A stretch of 64,000 nt of DNA, from assembly GCA_027257055.1 (NCBI GenBank), contig JAPVLO010000074.1, forward strand, positions 4,293,001 to 4,357,000, written 5' to 3'. A program made the translations under genes and the position numbers. Shown in pieces: positions 13,246 to 25,835 of this stretch. The notes beneath the pieces are model-generated. The model was not told the DNA's origin and ran no database searches. It saw nothing but the letters and a program-made list of their open reading frames with translations. Each line of letters begins with the position of its first letter. Within the stretch, counting starts at the first letter, position 1. The stretch is from Cephalopachus bancanus (taxonomy: Eukaryota; Chordata; Mammalia; Primates; Tarsiidae).

Positions 13246-13803
13246 ATTAATAAATGATAAAATAATCTTATATAGTTCAAGATGTATGTGACGGGAAATA
13301 TATAAAATAATCTGCAGAGTCTTCTTGACAAATTTGCTTAATCTGAATTTAATCAAACTTTAAGGATTTATATATGTGTATAAAAAAATATAGGGAACTG
13401 AGAAATAAATTAAGCTACACCACAAGCAAACAAACTAAAAAATCCAGAATATCACACATTCTAATTGTCAACATCTCCAGTTTATTTTTATAGTCAAAGT
13501 CACGGAGGAAAAATGTATAGCAAATGCAATAAAGATCTAGGTTAAAAATCTGAAACTATACAATGATTAAATTGCTATGTATGATCTTTTATTGTTAAAA
13601 AAAACTTAAAAATTCACCAAAGAAATGTTGAAGACAAGAAGAATGTGAATATATACTGGAAGCCAAATTAAAAGAAATAATTGCAAGACATAAAGAATGG
13701 ACACTATGTTTAATACTTTAGTCTCTTCTATGTTATTACTCCAAGAAGGAAGGGCATATATAGCTGAATTCTAATAGTGCATTGCAGATTAAGAACAATT
13801 ATG

Positions 13804-14101
13804 GGCAGAGCTCAGTGGCTCAGCCTGTAATCCCAGCACTTTGGGAGGCCAAGGTGAGTGGATTGCCCGAGCCCGCAGGTTCGAGACCTGCCTGGGCAAC
13901 TTGGAGAGACCTCATCTCTACAATAAATCAAAAAATTAGCCAGAAATGGTAGTGCGCTCCTGTAGTTCCCGCTACTTGGAAGGCTGAGGCCGAAGGATCA
14001 CCGGGGCCCAGCAGGCCGAGGCTGCGGTGGCCAGGAGCGGTCACTGCACTCCAGCCTAGGTGACAGAGTGAGACTCCAACTGAAAAAAAAAGAAAGAAAA
14101 A
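13804..14101 (+). mobile_element. Alu SINE, full dimer
   Basis: Complete left and right arms with an A/G-containing tail. The TSD AAGAACAATTATG is at 13791-13803 and 14102-14114. The internal B box GGTTCGAGACC is at 13878-13888. Belongs to the lineage-specific Alu group of this window. Confidence 0.96.
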
Positions 14102-14693
14102 AAGAACAATTATGAAGTGTACGCAAGACAGTTTTTCTCCAGAATGGTATTGCTTTACTAATTTCTTTTTAAATTTTTGTTTTAGAATATTTGTTAACTA
14201 GACATCCGACTCAAAAGTGTAAATTGATGTTGTCATGTTCTTTTAGCAAGCTGATCATTGTTTTGATTCCAAGTTATATTCACATATGGGCTAGATTTGT
14301 AAAAGATTCTGTAGATCCTATTTGTCTTGAAATAAGAACATTTAAATAAATGCTTTTAATAACAAGTTGCAGAGGTCTAATTTTTTGTAGTTCTCCATGC
14401 CAGAATGTGGAAAAAATTAAAGAAGATAGGGCTTTAAATAAAACCCTGGCATTTTTTCACCTTTCATTTATGTATGTCAAAAACTTGTATCTTCACACTT
14501 TTGCCATAATGATCAAAGGTGGTCATGGGAACAATTCCAGCTTTTGCCTTTATCTTATTGAACCTGTACACAAACTTTAAGGATTTATTTATTAGTGTGT
14601 AGGAAAAATACAGGGGAAAAGTGTTTGCTCTGTCAGGTACTGTGTCAGGTGTTTAAAAATGAGAGTCAAAGAAAACATGAAAGAATATCAAGA

Positions 14694-14830
14694 ACCAGGT
14701 GCAGCAGCACATGCCTGCAGTCCCAGCAACTCAGGACATTGAGGCAAGAGGAACACTGGAGTCCAGAAATTTGAGACGGCAGTGAGTAATGATTGTTCCA
14801 CTGCACTCCAACCTGGACGACAGGGCAAGC
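14694..14830 (+). mobile_element. free Alu-type monomer (FLAM/FRAM-like)
   Basis: A single 7SL-derived arm of about 137 bp: ACCAGGTGCAGCAGCACATG at the head, GAGGCAAGAGGAACACTGGA in the middle and CCACTGCACTCCAACCTGGA near the end. There is no second arm and no A-rich linker. Free monomers predate the dimeric Alu and are ancient primate fossils, which fits the strong divergence here. Left-arm or right-arm type cannot be decided by eye. Confidence 0.8.
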
Positions 14831-17800
14831 AATAATAGTACACAGATGATGGTGTGGAAATTTCATCAAACTTTGGATTCAAATTTCATATACTTTTGTT
14901 TATATATGAGTAATTGAATTTATGCAAATTAATCTAAGTACAAATAAAATTAAGAAATTCTGTGTTTAGTGGTTGTAGGAAATCAAAAGTAGTGTATGCT
15001 TTTCATCCCACCTTCTTGATGGACTCTCAGCTAGTCCCTACTCCATACTGGGAGAGCAAACATCGACTCTTAGATTAATGAAAATCATGAGCCTAAGAAG
15101 ATTCTTACTTTTCCTCTAAACTCTTTCCCCAAACTTTCTAAGTTTAAATTCATACCTTGGAGATCAGGGGAGATGAAGTTGAGCCCTTAGAATTGAATAT
15201 GAAAATAATTTACAATGTTGAGAATGTCAAAATTAGAAATTATTTCAATCATTAATTGAAAATGAATCTTACTTTGGGTGAACCACAAATGAGATCTGAG
15301 GACATTTGAAGCTAGCATGAGGTTGTTATGCAACAGTTTTAAGATAAAAGGGAAGACATTGACTAAAGCATGCCTGACAAATTTCTAAAACAAGAAGTAA
15401 GCTAAAATATCCTTCAGAAAACAAGATACTTTCATTTATTGAACAGTTGAACAGAAGTCAACAATTTTAAAAGACCAGTTCCTTTTGTTACTGTGGAAAT
15501 CACAAGGGACAATGTGTGTATCACTTTTTTCTCTAAGAATGCAGCATTCAATGTCCTAGATTCCAACTTATTTTCATGCTTCCCTTGCAGTGTATGATTT
15601 ATTCATGATTTTTACTATCAACCAGAATAGTTATATCATTTTTCCAATTTTTTCCTGACATTGCTCATCCTTCCTTTAAAGATTGATTTCTTTCACAATA
15701 CCTGAACCTTTTTTTTTTTTTTGAGAGGGTGGCATGGTGGTGTTGAACTGTTGCAATCTCAGCAATGTCTCAGTTAATGATAACTCTCAGCTCAAGAATA
15801 TTTCATTTCTCTTTTTATCCCTTACTTGGAATTGCATGCTTTTAATCCCCAAACCTATTAGGCAAGTGAAGGAAAAAATGCTGTTTTCAACAACGCATTT
15901 CAAACATAAAGGTGAGAAAAATTTGAAGAGCTGACATTTAAAACAAAATGCTATCACATACCAGAATATGTGAAAATTCTTAAATCCTTCCTTCATAATC
16001 CACATAGAGAAAGTGGAAAAACATACCAAGCAGCACTGGAAAATCTTGGTTATAAAAGTAAGACAATGTATTTGACATGAATATTTGTGTGCACTGATGT
16101 CACACCTAGACACATAGAGTTAGTACAGACAGTATACTGTCATTCACATATGCTGACTTAACTGGCACTTTTGTGACATGCTTTGACAACATGACTGTGT
16201 CATTCCTCCTGTATCTAAATTATTTTTTTAATATTTTTGGACAGTCCTGATGCTGACATTTAATTTTATTATGTTTTTATCATCAGTTGAAACTAATTGA
16301 AAATATATATATCTCTTAAAAATTATCGGTTGAAATAATAAGTTCATTAAGACCTAAAACTAAAATTACTAAGAATAAAGCAACATATCTTGACCAGCAG
16401 CTTATACAAGTGCAAAGTACCTTAGGTTAAATAAGATTATAGGATTTGTCTTCTCTGTGCAAAGGTGAGATTCTAACTAAATTTGAATTTGTTGATCTAC
16501 TTTATATTTAAAGGCAATTGTCGAAAATAATCTCTGTATTAAAAAGAAGAAAAACTAGACAAATATATTGAGAATGTTTTGAGGATAATCAGCATACATA
16601 GGTTGCTACTCAATAAATAATAAGAACCTTTTAGGGAGATTATGAGGCAGATACAAAGATATTTGTAGAAAAACATGTATGCTCCATTTGATGTATGCTC
16701 CATTTTGTTATCTCTAAATTTTAAACACTAAGTATAAAATGATTTAAAAATTATATTTTTAAAGGAAGAACAGGTCCACTTAAACTAACACCAATGATAT
16801 TTCAAGTATAAATTTGCATTTGCTTGCATTGGCCTAAAAGAGATTTTGTATATATAATCTTACTTTAGTGTACCCTGAGAAGTGTTTAAGAATGTGAGAA
16901 GTGCAGTAACCTTCTGTAGTATTAATTTGTACCTTGTAAAATAACTTTCCCTTTTATTAAGTTATTTTTCTCAAAAAGCTTGAGACAAAATTCAGAAGCG
17001 TTGATTTAGATTAATAACACCAGGGAATAAAGCTGTGATTGACAAAGAATGATGTTAGTGTTAGTAAAATATCTTCCCCTATATGAAATCTCCAAAGAAT
17101 ATTATTACTTAGGTATATTTGAATTTGTGGTTTATATGTACTAACATATCAAAATAATTTCAAAATTATTTAATAATTCTTTCAATAATTTTAAATTCCC
17201 ATTTGGCATTTCTATATTTCATAATAATGCACTAAGCATACCTTATTTCAAATGTTTATGCTTGTCTTTTACATAAATACCTTGTGAAACATCATCAATT
17301 CTTCCACTGCTTCTAAGTCTTCTCCTGTGTAGAGAAAAATAACATATAAAATTTACTTATTTATTTAGAAGTTACATGGAATACCCACTATGTGTGAAAC
17401 CAATATGTTTCAAGGACTGAGATTATAAATTGGACAAGTCACCAGCAACCTGTCCTGAAAAGGTTTAATATATAATAATTCTGATGCTCTGATTAGAGAG
17501 AAAGAAATTTAGAGAATAATGTAGATATGTTAATATTTGTTTTGTTCATCAAATTGAAGAACTTGAGTGTATGTTTATATTGTTTGTATTTGTATTTAGA
17601 GAACTATGCAATGCACAAGAAATCTTAATTAGCTCCTAATTCTTCATTTGTGCACCATTCTATTGCATTGCCTCACAACTTAAAAAAAATACCTTTATAA
17701 ACTACAAGTCTTCAATTGAATAAATCAGACCACTAACTGAAGTGTCAGCACTGCTTGAAGAGGGAGTTATAAAACACAAACTAAAAACCTTTGTTTTATT

Positions 17801-19257
17801 ATCTACATAGAATGAACTTAGACGGGGAATATAAAATCATTTCCCCAAATTTCACAGAGGTATGATGTAACACTTCAGAAGTTCCAAGGTGTCTTTCATA
17901 GCCAAATATAATTAGAAATGTAGAAAGATGGTTATTGTTTTATGAGGAAAAATGCGACAACTGGCATATTCTTATTAAAATCATAAAGTTTATATCTAAC
18001 CTATACCTTTTGGATTAAAAAAATTATTATGACTTTCATATACTGCATTCGTCTTACTAACAAATTTTAAAATTTTGACATCAGACCAAATGATTTATCT
18101 CTCTGATTAAGCAGATATTTGGGGACAATTTTATAAAGGCACGGGAATAAAGGCTCATGTGAGTCATCCCTCACATGAAAGTGTTCTCTCCAGTCTAGTT
18201 GTGTACAAAGGCCTACAGTGTAAAATGACTTAGGCTGCACCTGGTCCATTAAAATGAGTGTGATACTGCTCGGTGAAAAACAGTATAAACACTCATATGT
18301 TCAAAAGTAATATGAATTAATTAGAATGGTTTGAATTACCTTCTCATAAAAATCCTTCTTAATGCAAAAAAAATTGTTTTAAAAGCATTTGCTTACAGGT
18401 CATTGTGGTGCTTTCTGAAACATATCTATTTCAGTGATAACTAAGATCAGAAGTTAATTTATTGTCATTGTTACAAGTGTTCATAAATTATAGCAGTGTT
18501 TGTAAGAAATGAACAGAAACAAGGATAACAAATGTAAGTGGGAAATTCACAAAATATCCATGAAGGACAGAATGCAGGTGGTAGCTGATTATAAATATTG
18601 TGTTTTTTCCAACAATAGTAATAAAAAATAATTAATTTAAACCAGACATAAAATGTTCTCTATTTCCAGACTGCTCTCACTATTCCCTATTGTCATTTAT
18701 CTGATCAATTTACCTATGGATAAAAACTAATGCCTATAGTCATATGAGTCTGCTTGCTCATGTCTCTGACTTCTACACATTTTCTACTTCAAATTCTAAG
18801 TCCTAGTACTAGTTAAATAAACACAGTTTTCACTTTCTCTTATAACTAGGTATTTTCTTTTATTTATTCTACCATTTGAAAAGTAACCCATTTTCACAAT
18901 ACCCCCCTCCCCAGCCTGGCTAATTAGAATTAATCTTTTGTGTTTTACTTTAATAACATCACATCAAGGTACACTTACGGCTTCTAAGAGCATTCATGGG
19001 TCTTTTGCTTAGTTCACAAAATTCCTTGTACCATAGTTTCAAAATTTCATATATCTAAAATAAAACACTTATCTTGGTCATTTTGTTCATTTTTGTACCC
19101 AGAAAATCAAATATAGTACCTGATATGTAGTAACTACTCCAAATATTGCTTGAAAAAATACCAGCTGTCTACTCATTCTATGACCTATACTGAGCTCCAT
19201 ATTTCTCTTGTCAAGCTATAAATGGAAATAAAAAATTAGCAATCTTTTTAGAGATTT
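14831..19257. other. unassigned AT-rich intergenic sequence
   Basis: Mostly no recognisable element. A T-tract of about 15 lies at 15708-15722. A near-tandem 17-bp unit (ATGTATGCTCCATTTTG) occurs twice at 16675-16707. The piece at about 17360-17460 (CCACTATGTGTGAAACCAAT, AAGGACTGAGATTATAAA) and the piece at about 19080-19150 (TAGTACCTGATATGTAGTAA) vaguely resemble old mammal-wide repeat ends, but too weakly to annotate. Confidence 0.4.
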
Positions 19258-19269
19258 AAGAAAAACAAA

Positions 19270-19571
19270 GCCGGGCTCGGTGGCTCAGCCTGTAATCCCA
19301 CGCTTTGGGAGGCTGAGGTGAGTGGATTGACTGAGCCCGCGGGTTCGAGACCTACCTGGGCAACTTGGTGAGGCCTCATCTCTACAATAAATCCAAAAAA
19401 AAATTAGCCAGGCGTGGTAGCACATGCCTGTAGTTCCAGCTACTTGGAAGGCTGAGGCAGAAGGATCGCCGGAGCCCAGCAGGTCGAGGCTGCGGTGGCC
19501 GGGAGCGGCCACTGCACTTCAGTCTGGGCGACAGAGTGAGACTCCAACTCAAAAAGAAAAAGAAAAAGAAA
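19270..19571 (+). mobile_element. Alu SINE, young lineage-specific type
   Basis: Full dimer beginning GCCGGGCTCGGTGGCTCAGC. The B box GGTTCGAGACC is at 19342-19352, and the right arm has the GTGGCC-GGGAGC-GGCCAC hairpin at 19495-19512. The tail has grown into an (AAAAAG)n microsatellite. The TSD AAGAAAAACAAA is at 19258-19269 and 19572-19583. It is inserted at the 5' edge of an L1M fragment. Confidence 0.96.
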
Positions 19572-19583
19572 AAGAAAAACAAA

Positions 19584-21460
19584 CTCCTGGAATTAATGGA
19601 ACTAATAAGCCATTATAGTAAGTTGCAGGATATAAAGGAAGTATGCAAAAGTGATATTTTTCTAACATGTAACAATGAATAATTGAAATTTAAAGTTTAA
19701 AGGCAAAATATCATTTACATTGGCAACAACAACAAAAATATACTTAGATATAATTCTTACATGCATCATATGTATATGAAGAAAAATACAAAAATCTGAT
19801 GAAAAAAGATATAAATAAATTGAGAGATAAACTTTATTAATTCATGGGAAGACAAGAATATTGTTAAAATGTCAGTTCTTCTCAACTTGATCTATAGACT
19901 CAATACAATCTCAATATAAATTCCTGCATGTTATTTTTTGGTAATCGACAAATTGGTCCTAAAGTTAAATGGAGAGGGAAAAAACCTAGAATAGCCAACT
20001 CAATATTTAAAAATAATAATAAAATCAGAGGACTGGCACCAGTCAACTTTAAGAGGTACTATAAAGCTATTATAATCAAAACAGTGTGATATCGGTAATA
20101 ATATATATCAATTGGTCAACAGAAGAGAACAGAAAGCACTAAAATAGAGAAACACACATATTGATGTTTGCCTAAAATTCAAACACAAATCTATTAATCC
20201 CCTAGGAGATCATATAGATGTTTCAGTAACTTTCAGTCTGATAAAACACCAAAATCATGATACATGAAAGAAAAAATACAGCAAGTGGACCGTCATCAAA
20301 ATGTATACATTTTATTCTGCAAAAGACACCATTAAGAACATTAAAAATAGGCCACAGATTAACAGGAAATTCTGTTAAATGTGTATTTACATTTGTGATG
20401 AAGAATGAGTATTCAAAATATACAAATAACTCTCAACATTCAGAAATAAGAAAGCAAACAGTCCAACTAAGAATTGGGCAAGAGATTTGAACAGGCACCG
20501 CATCAAATATGAAGGTCCTATACAGATGAAAAACAAGCACAAGAAGAGATAATCAACCACCATATGTCATTAGTAAATTGAAAATTAAAACACCAATGTG
20601 TTATCGCTCTTCACCTATTGGAATTACTAAAGTCCCCAAAAATGGAAAAAACAACTTTTGGTAAACAAGTAGAACAAATGAAATTATCATTCATTGATGG
20701 TGAGAATATAGAATGGGACAGCCACTCAGGAATAGTGCTTAGCAGTATGTCAAAAAGTTAAAAACATACCTTTGCTGTGTCATCCAATAATTGTGCCCAT
20801 TGGTATTTACCAGATAAGTTGAAAACTGATAACCACACAAAAACATGACATGAATGTTTATAACATCTTTATTCATAATTGCTGAAATTTGAAAGAAACA
20901 AAAATGCCCTTAGGTAAGTGAATGGATAAATAATGTATAGTACATTCTTACAAAGAAATAGTACTTACCAATGGAAAAGATAAGCTATCAAAGCACAAAA
21001 TGACATGGAGGAAAAAACAATGCATATTGCTAAGTATGTCATATTGCTAAGTATGCATATTGCTAAGTAAGTCAGAGTGAAAAGTCTACATACTGTACTA
21101 TTCCAACCCTAGATATTCTAGAAAACATTGTAGAAACAGTAAAAAGATAAGTGGTAAACATAGGTTCAATAAGAGGACGAAATAGGTAGAGAAGAAGCTA
21201 TTCTGAATGATAACGTAAAGAAAGATATGTATCTTATACATATATCAAAATCCATCAAATGGTAAAAATTGTAAAACACAAAAAGTAACCCTAATTCCAT
21301 TTATGGATTTCAGTTAATAATAATGGATCCTTATTGGTTCATCCATTCTAACAAACTACACTAGCGCAAAATATTGGGAGGGGGTATAAGAAAATTCTCT
21401 ATATTTTCTGCTCAGCTTTTCTGTAAACCTAAAACAGCTCTATTTTTTTTCTATAAAACC
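19584..21460 (+). mobile_element. L1M LINE fragment, second half of ORF2 and 3' end
   Basis: Reads sense L1 ORF2 from CTCCTGGAATTAATGGAACT and AGTTGCAGGATATAAAGGAA through TCAATACAATCTCAATATAA, CTATTATAATCAAAACAGTG and GAATGGATAAATAATGTATAG, ending in an old 3' UTR (CTGTAAACCTAAAACAGCTC). All frames are broken. The sequence duplicates TATTGCTAAGTATG three times at 21022-21072. The Alu before it is inserted into or right at its 5' edge. Old L1M class by 3'-UTR type. Confidence 0.85.
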
Positions 21461-22333
21461 AGAATTCTGAGGCTTCAAGAGATTATAATCCAAGAATAGA
21501 GAAAGGAGATACACACTGAAGGCAATAGGGTTAGAAAGAAAGGAAGATATTTTTTAGGGGAGGTGAGGGTCTTGTACAAATGAATAAATAGAAATTGACT
21601 TATGAAAAAGGATAAGATTTTCAAAGCCATAAAAGAGAGAAAATGTGTCCTAGACAGAGAGATTGACATAAAAATGATAATTAACATTATTTCATTCTGG
21701 TGATTTACTTTATTTTTGTTCTTTATAAAGCAATAAATTCAGTCCTGAGAAAACAAATCTAAATTTCAACAAAACCGTGTGCTATTTTAAGTCTCACTCT
21801 ACTGAAACAGAACGAATCAACAAAATCTTATGCCCATTGTCCTACTTCAGAATAAATGAAATCCAAAGATCACAAAAATCACAAATAATATATTTTGGGA
21901 ATACAAGATCAACATTTTTTCTCACACACACACACACAACACATTTTTTTAACTTGCAAGAACAGAAGAACTCGGGAGCATCCATAAACAAATATCATCC
22001 ATTTATTGCAAAATTCGGCTTAGGAAAATGTAATTATTTGTGCTACTATTTATTAGAATAGTTGAATTTCTTTAAATCTGCATTTTTGCCTACTTTTATT
22101 GTATTCTGTACTCACTACATAGTCAGCTATTTTTAATGTTGCCTTAATTTGTTTTGGAATGAATAGGTCACATGGCCAGGGAATACCTGTGTTATAATAT
22201 TATTTCAATATCACAATCCTGTCTGAACATTATTGGAATGTTATGTAGTAAAAACTGAGGAGCTAAAGACACAAAGTAATAGCATGTTTATTCCCCAGGA
22301 GAGAAAAAACAAGTGCTAGGCCACAAAAAGACG
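21461..22333. other. unassigned AT-rich sequence
   Basis: No family recognised. A short (CA)n lies near 21924-21938. Open frames here have no domain. Confidence 0.4.
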
Positions 22334-22391
22334 GAGAGAAGGAAGGAAGGAAGAAAGGAAGGAAGGAAGGAAGGAAGGAAGGAAGGAAGGA
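22334..22391. repeat. (GGAA)n microsatellite
   Basis: About 12 units of GGAA with a few interruptions. Just downstream, the 17-bp string AGCAGAAAGAAAGCAGG occurs twice (about 22404-22420 and 22438-22454) with a CTTTCTTTCAC spacer. A 79-codon frame through the repeat (22313-22552) encodes a KEGR-type repeat and is not considered a gene. Confidence 0.95.
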
Positions 22392-22454
22392 GTTTTCACA
22401 CAAAGCAGAAAGAAAGCAGGAGCTTTCTTTCACATACAGCAGAAAGAAAGCAGG

Positions 22455-23114
22455 ACAAATACTATTGTCAATTTTGTGATCTTGCTGCTCTCCTTGGCAA
22501 ATGTTCTACAATCCAAGTGAAACCTTGCACAGGGCAAGATGTTTTCTTTTAGAGCTCTCTCATTGGTCTCAATTTGAACCCCTGCTGATAATGGATACTT
22601 ACATAAAAACATTTCCTTCCAAATTCAATTTATAATCAGCGATCAAAAAGACAATTTTATAACAAGTAAAAATAAAAGTAAAAGGTCAGAAGAAATAAAA
22701 GTGAGGAAATCTATTTTGTATCATGTCTTTTTTCTCTCCTTCCTTGAAAATAACAGATATGCTTTCCCCAGAGAAAGTCCTAAGAAGTCTGCAACCTAAT
22801 GTACTATAGCGAAATCCTGCTGATTTCATTTGGAACTAGGTGATGGACATAAGTCTGATTAAGATAAATAGTTTTCTTGACATTTTTGTGGGTAAGGAAA
22901 ATGATTCTCAGACTTCACATAAATACTCTTTAGTATCCCTTACTCCAAATAATTATCCTCTCTGTTTTATTATTCACTGCACATGTGTGTATGCACAAAA
23001 AAACCACATTAAATAATTGAATATTAAATATTTCCAGATATGAATTATTTTGTTAATTAAAATATGTAACCTTTAAATAGTCAAAAAGTATTATAAATAT
23101 TTGAAAATAGAGTC
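22455..23114. other. unassigned AT-rich sequence
   Basis: No repeat family or gene recognised. Confidence 0.4.
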
Positions 23115-23588
23115 ATTATGGTTAGTTTTATGGGCTTAACTGAGTTAAGGGATGCCCAGATAGCTGGGGGGAAAAAGCATTCTTTCTGGGTGTCTCTAGG
23201 AATGCATTTCCTGAAGATATTAAAAATTTTAATCAGCAGACTGAATAAAGAAGATATGCTGACACTTATATTTGTGAGCATAATCCAATATGTTCAGGGC
23301 CTATATAGAAAAAGACAGAAGTATAAAGTCTTTCTTTCCTTGACCTGGGCCATGCATCCTCTCTTGCTTTCTGATATTGCAGATCCTGGTTCTTGGGCCT
23401 TACAACTTTCCCGCAGGGTCTTAAGGCTTGGACCTTAGAATGGAAGTTATGCCAGCAGCTTTCCTGGTCATCAGGCCTTAGGATTCAAAATGAATTACAC
23501 CATTTTCTTTCTTGGGATATCAGCTTTAAGATGGCATATTATAGGATTACTCAGTCTCCATAATAATGTGAATCAATTATCTTTAAGA
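23115..23588 (+). mobile_element. old dispersed repeat (LTR-like), family not named
   Basis: Landmarks in order: TTATGGTTAGTTTTATGGGC, AAGGGATGCCCAGATAGCTG, TTTCTGGGTGTCTCTAGGAA, AGACTGAATAAAGAAGATAT, ATCCAATATGTTCAGGGCC and CTCAGTCTCCATAATAATGTG. I know this order from a common primate repeat that starts TGTGATGGTTAATTTTATGT and is usually followed by AATAAATCTC. Here the series stops at 23588, where L1 sequence begins. The family name is uncertain, but its repetitive nature is fairly sure. Confidence 0.55.
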
Positions 23589-24397
23589 AATCGCCAAATT
23601 GTTTTCCGTAGAGGTTGCACTAGTTTACATTCCCAGCAACAGTGTAGAAGTGTTCCCTTTATCCCACATCCTCTCCAGTATCAATAATCAAAACAGACTG
23701 GTATAGTATAAGAACAGGCATATAGACCAATGGAACAGGATAGAGATTCCAGAAAAAAACTCAATTTCTCAACCAAATCATCTTTGACAAATCCTCCACA
23801 AACAGCCACTGGAGAGAGGAAAACTTATTCCGTAAATGGTGCTGGGAAAACTGACTGACCACATGCAGAATATTAAAACAGGACCCCTACCTATCACCAT
23901 ACACAAAAATCATCTCTAAATGGATCAAAGACCAAAATGGAAAACCTCAAACTATAAGAACCTTAGAAAATGCAGGAGACACCCTTATGGAAATTGGAAC
24001 TGGCAACCAATTCCTGACCAAAACCCCAAGTGCCCATGCCATAAGAGATAAGATAGATAAGTGGGATCTCATCAAACTGACAAGCTTCTGGAAAGTCAAA
24101 TAAACCATAGAGAGCAGGGAGACAGCCCACAGTTTGGGAAAAAAAATATTTGCCAACTGTATATCTGGCTAAGACCTAACATCTAGGATCTGCAAGGAAC
24201 TCAAACATGCCGAAAAGAAATAAACAGCCCCATTACAAGGTGGGCGAAAAATATGAATAAACATTTCCCAAAAGAAGACCTATGAGCAGCTAACAGATAC
24301 ATGAAAAAATGCTCAGCCTCACTGATCATCAAAGAAATACAAATTAAAACCACACTGAGATGCCACCTAACTCCAATCAGGATGGTCATCATCAATA
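23589..24397. mobile_element. L1 ORF2 fragment with internal inversion
   Basis: Two pieces of one L1 ORF2 region in opposite orientation. 23589-23682 is antisense: its complement contains GGAGAGGATGTGGGATAAAG. 23685-24397 is sense: ACAGACTGGTATAGTATAAG, CAATTTCTCAACCAAATCAT, AAATGGTGCTGGGAAAACTG and AAAACCACACTGAGATGCCA. The antisense piece continues downstream of the sense piece in L1 coordinates, so together they look like a 5'-inverted insertion on the minus strand. No 3' UTR, A-tail or TSD was found. Confidence 0.8.
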
Positions 24398-24530
24398 GCT
24401 AGTATTTATTTTTAGATCTAGTAACAGAACATTTAAAAATATTCATGAAACAAATTCAATTAATATGAATATATTTTTATCACTTAAATCAGATTAATAT
24501 TTTGACCACATTGAAGATTTCTTTTTTATT

Positions 24531-25835
24531 TAAGCTGCTTTATTGAGATGCGATTGGCATACCAAAATCTTTAGATATTTAATGCATGCAACTTGATGTG
24601 TTTAAAGTTTACTGCTAGAAACCATCATTGCTATCAATGTCATAACATATCTATCATCTCCAAAATTTTCCTCATCCACCTTTTTTATTGTTTTCTTTGT
24701 CTTTCCGTGATAAAAGTACTCAGCATAGGACTCACTCTTTCTTTTTTTTTTGAGTTGGAGTCTCACTCTGTCGCCCAGACTGGAGTGCAGTGGCCGCTCC
24801 CGACCACCGCAGCCTCAACCTGCTGGGCTCCGGCGATCCTTCCGCCTCAGCTTTCCCAGTAGCTGGAACTACAGGCGCGCGCTACCGCGCCTGGCTCATT
24901 TTTTTTTTTTTTAATTTTATTGTAGAGATAAGGTCTCGCCAAGTTGCCCAGGTGGGTCTCGAACCCGCGGGGTCAAGCAATCCACTCACCTCAGCCTCCC
25001 AAAGGCGCGGGATTACAGGTTGAGCCACCGAGCCCGGCTAGGACTCACTCTTTCAACAGAATTTTAAGTATACAATACAGTATTGTTAATCATAAGTCCT
25101 ATGCTATACACATCTCCAGAAGTTATTTATTTTGCACAACTTAAATGTACGGTTTTACCAACAACTCCAAATTTCCTCTTCCCCAAGCCCTGGGCAACCA
25201 CCATTCAACTCTCTGTCTCTCTGAGTTTAACTATTTTAGATTCCACACATATATGAGACAGTAATATTTCTTCTGTGTCTGGCTTATTTTACTTACCATA
25301 AAGTCCTCCAGGTCCATCCATGTTGTTGTAAATGGCAGTATTTCCTTCTTTTTGAAGACTCAATATTACTCCATTGTATGTATATATCACATTTTCTGTA
25401 TCCATTCTTAGGTCAATTGGTATTTAGGTCATTTTCATATCGTGTCTACTATAAATAATGCTACAATGAACATGAGAGTATGGATACATTTTCATAATCC
25501 AGGTATCAGTTTCTATGGATATATATACCCAGTAGTAGGTATGTTAGATTTAATGGTTAGTCTGTTTTTAATTTTTTGAGGAACTTCCATATTGCTTTTC
25601 ATATAAGTTGCACCAATTTTCATTCCCACAAACAATGCACAATGTGCCCTTTTCCCCACATACTCTCCAACATTTGTTTTCGATTTTTTTAAAAATAGCC
25701 ATTCTAACAGATATAAGACAGTATCTCACTGTGACTTTGATTTGTATTTCTCTGATACTTGGTGATGTGGGAACTTTTCCTATAACCGTTAGCCATTTTT
25801 ACATCTTCTATGAAAAAATGTCTTTTTTAGATCTA
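24531..25835 (-). mobile_element. L1M LINE, ORF2 end and 3' UTR, antisense, split by an Alu
   Basis: On the + strand this shows complements of L1 landmarks. 25150-25830 carries ORF2 end text (CTCCAGGTCCATCCATGTTG, TTACTCCATTGTATGTATAT, GCACCAATTTTCATTCCCAC, GATTTGTATTTCTCTGATAC). 24531-25140 is the 3' UTR (CTGCTTTATTGAGATGCGAT). A young Alu interrupts the 3' UTR at 24742-25039. Many mutations and no coding frame remain. Confidence 0.88.
24742..25039 (-). mobile_element. Alu SINE, young lineage-specific type, nested in L1
   Basis: Complete dimer in reverse orientation, ending AGCCCGGCT (complement of the head). The perfect 15-bp TSD AGGACTCACTCTTTC is at 24727-24741 and 25040-25054. The B box complement GGTCTCGAACC is at 24955-24965. 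Insertion into an older antisense L1M 3' UTR gives the relative age. Confidence 0.97.

Noticed and set aside
19342..19352. tRNA gene suggested by the perfect B box
   Set aside because: It is the internal promoter of a dimeric Alu; no tRNA cloverleaf surrounds it.
22313..22552. 79-codon frame with KEGR repeats
   Set aside because: It is a translation of the GGAA microsatellite.
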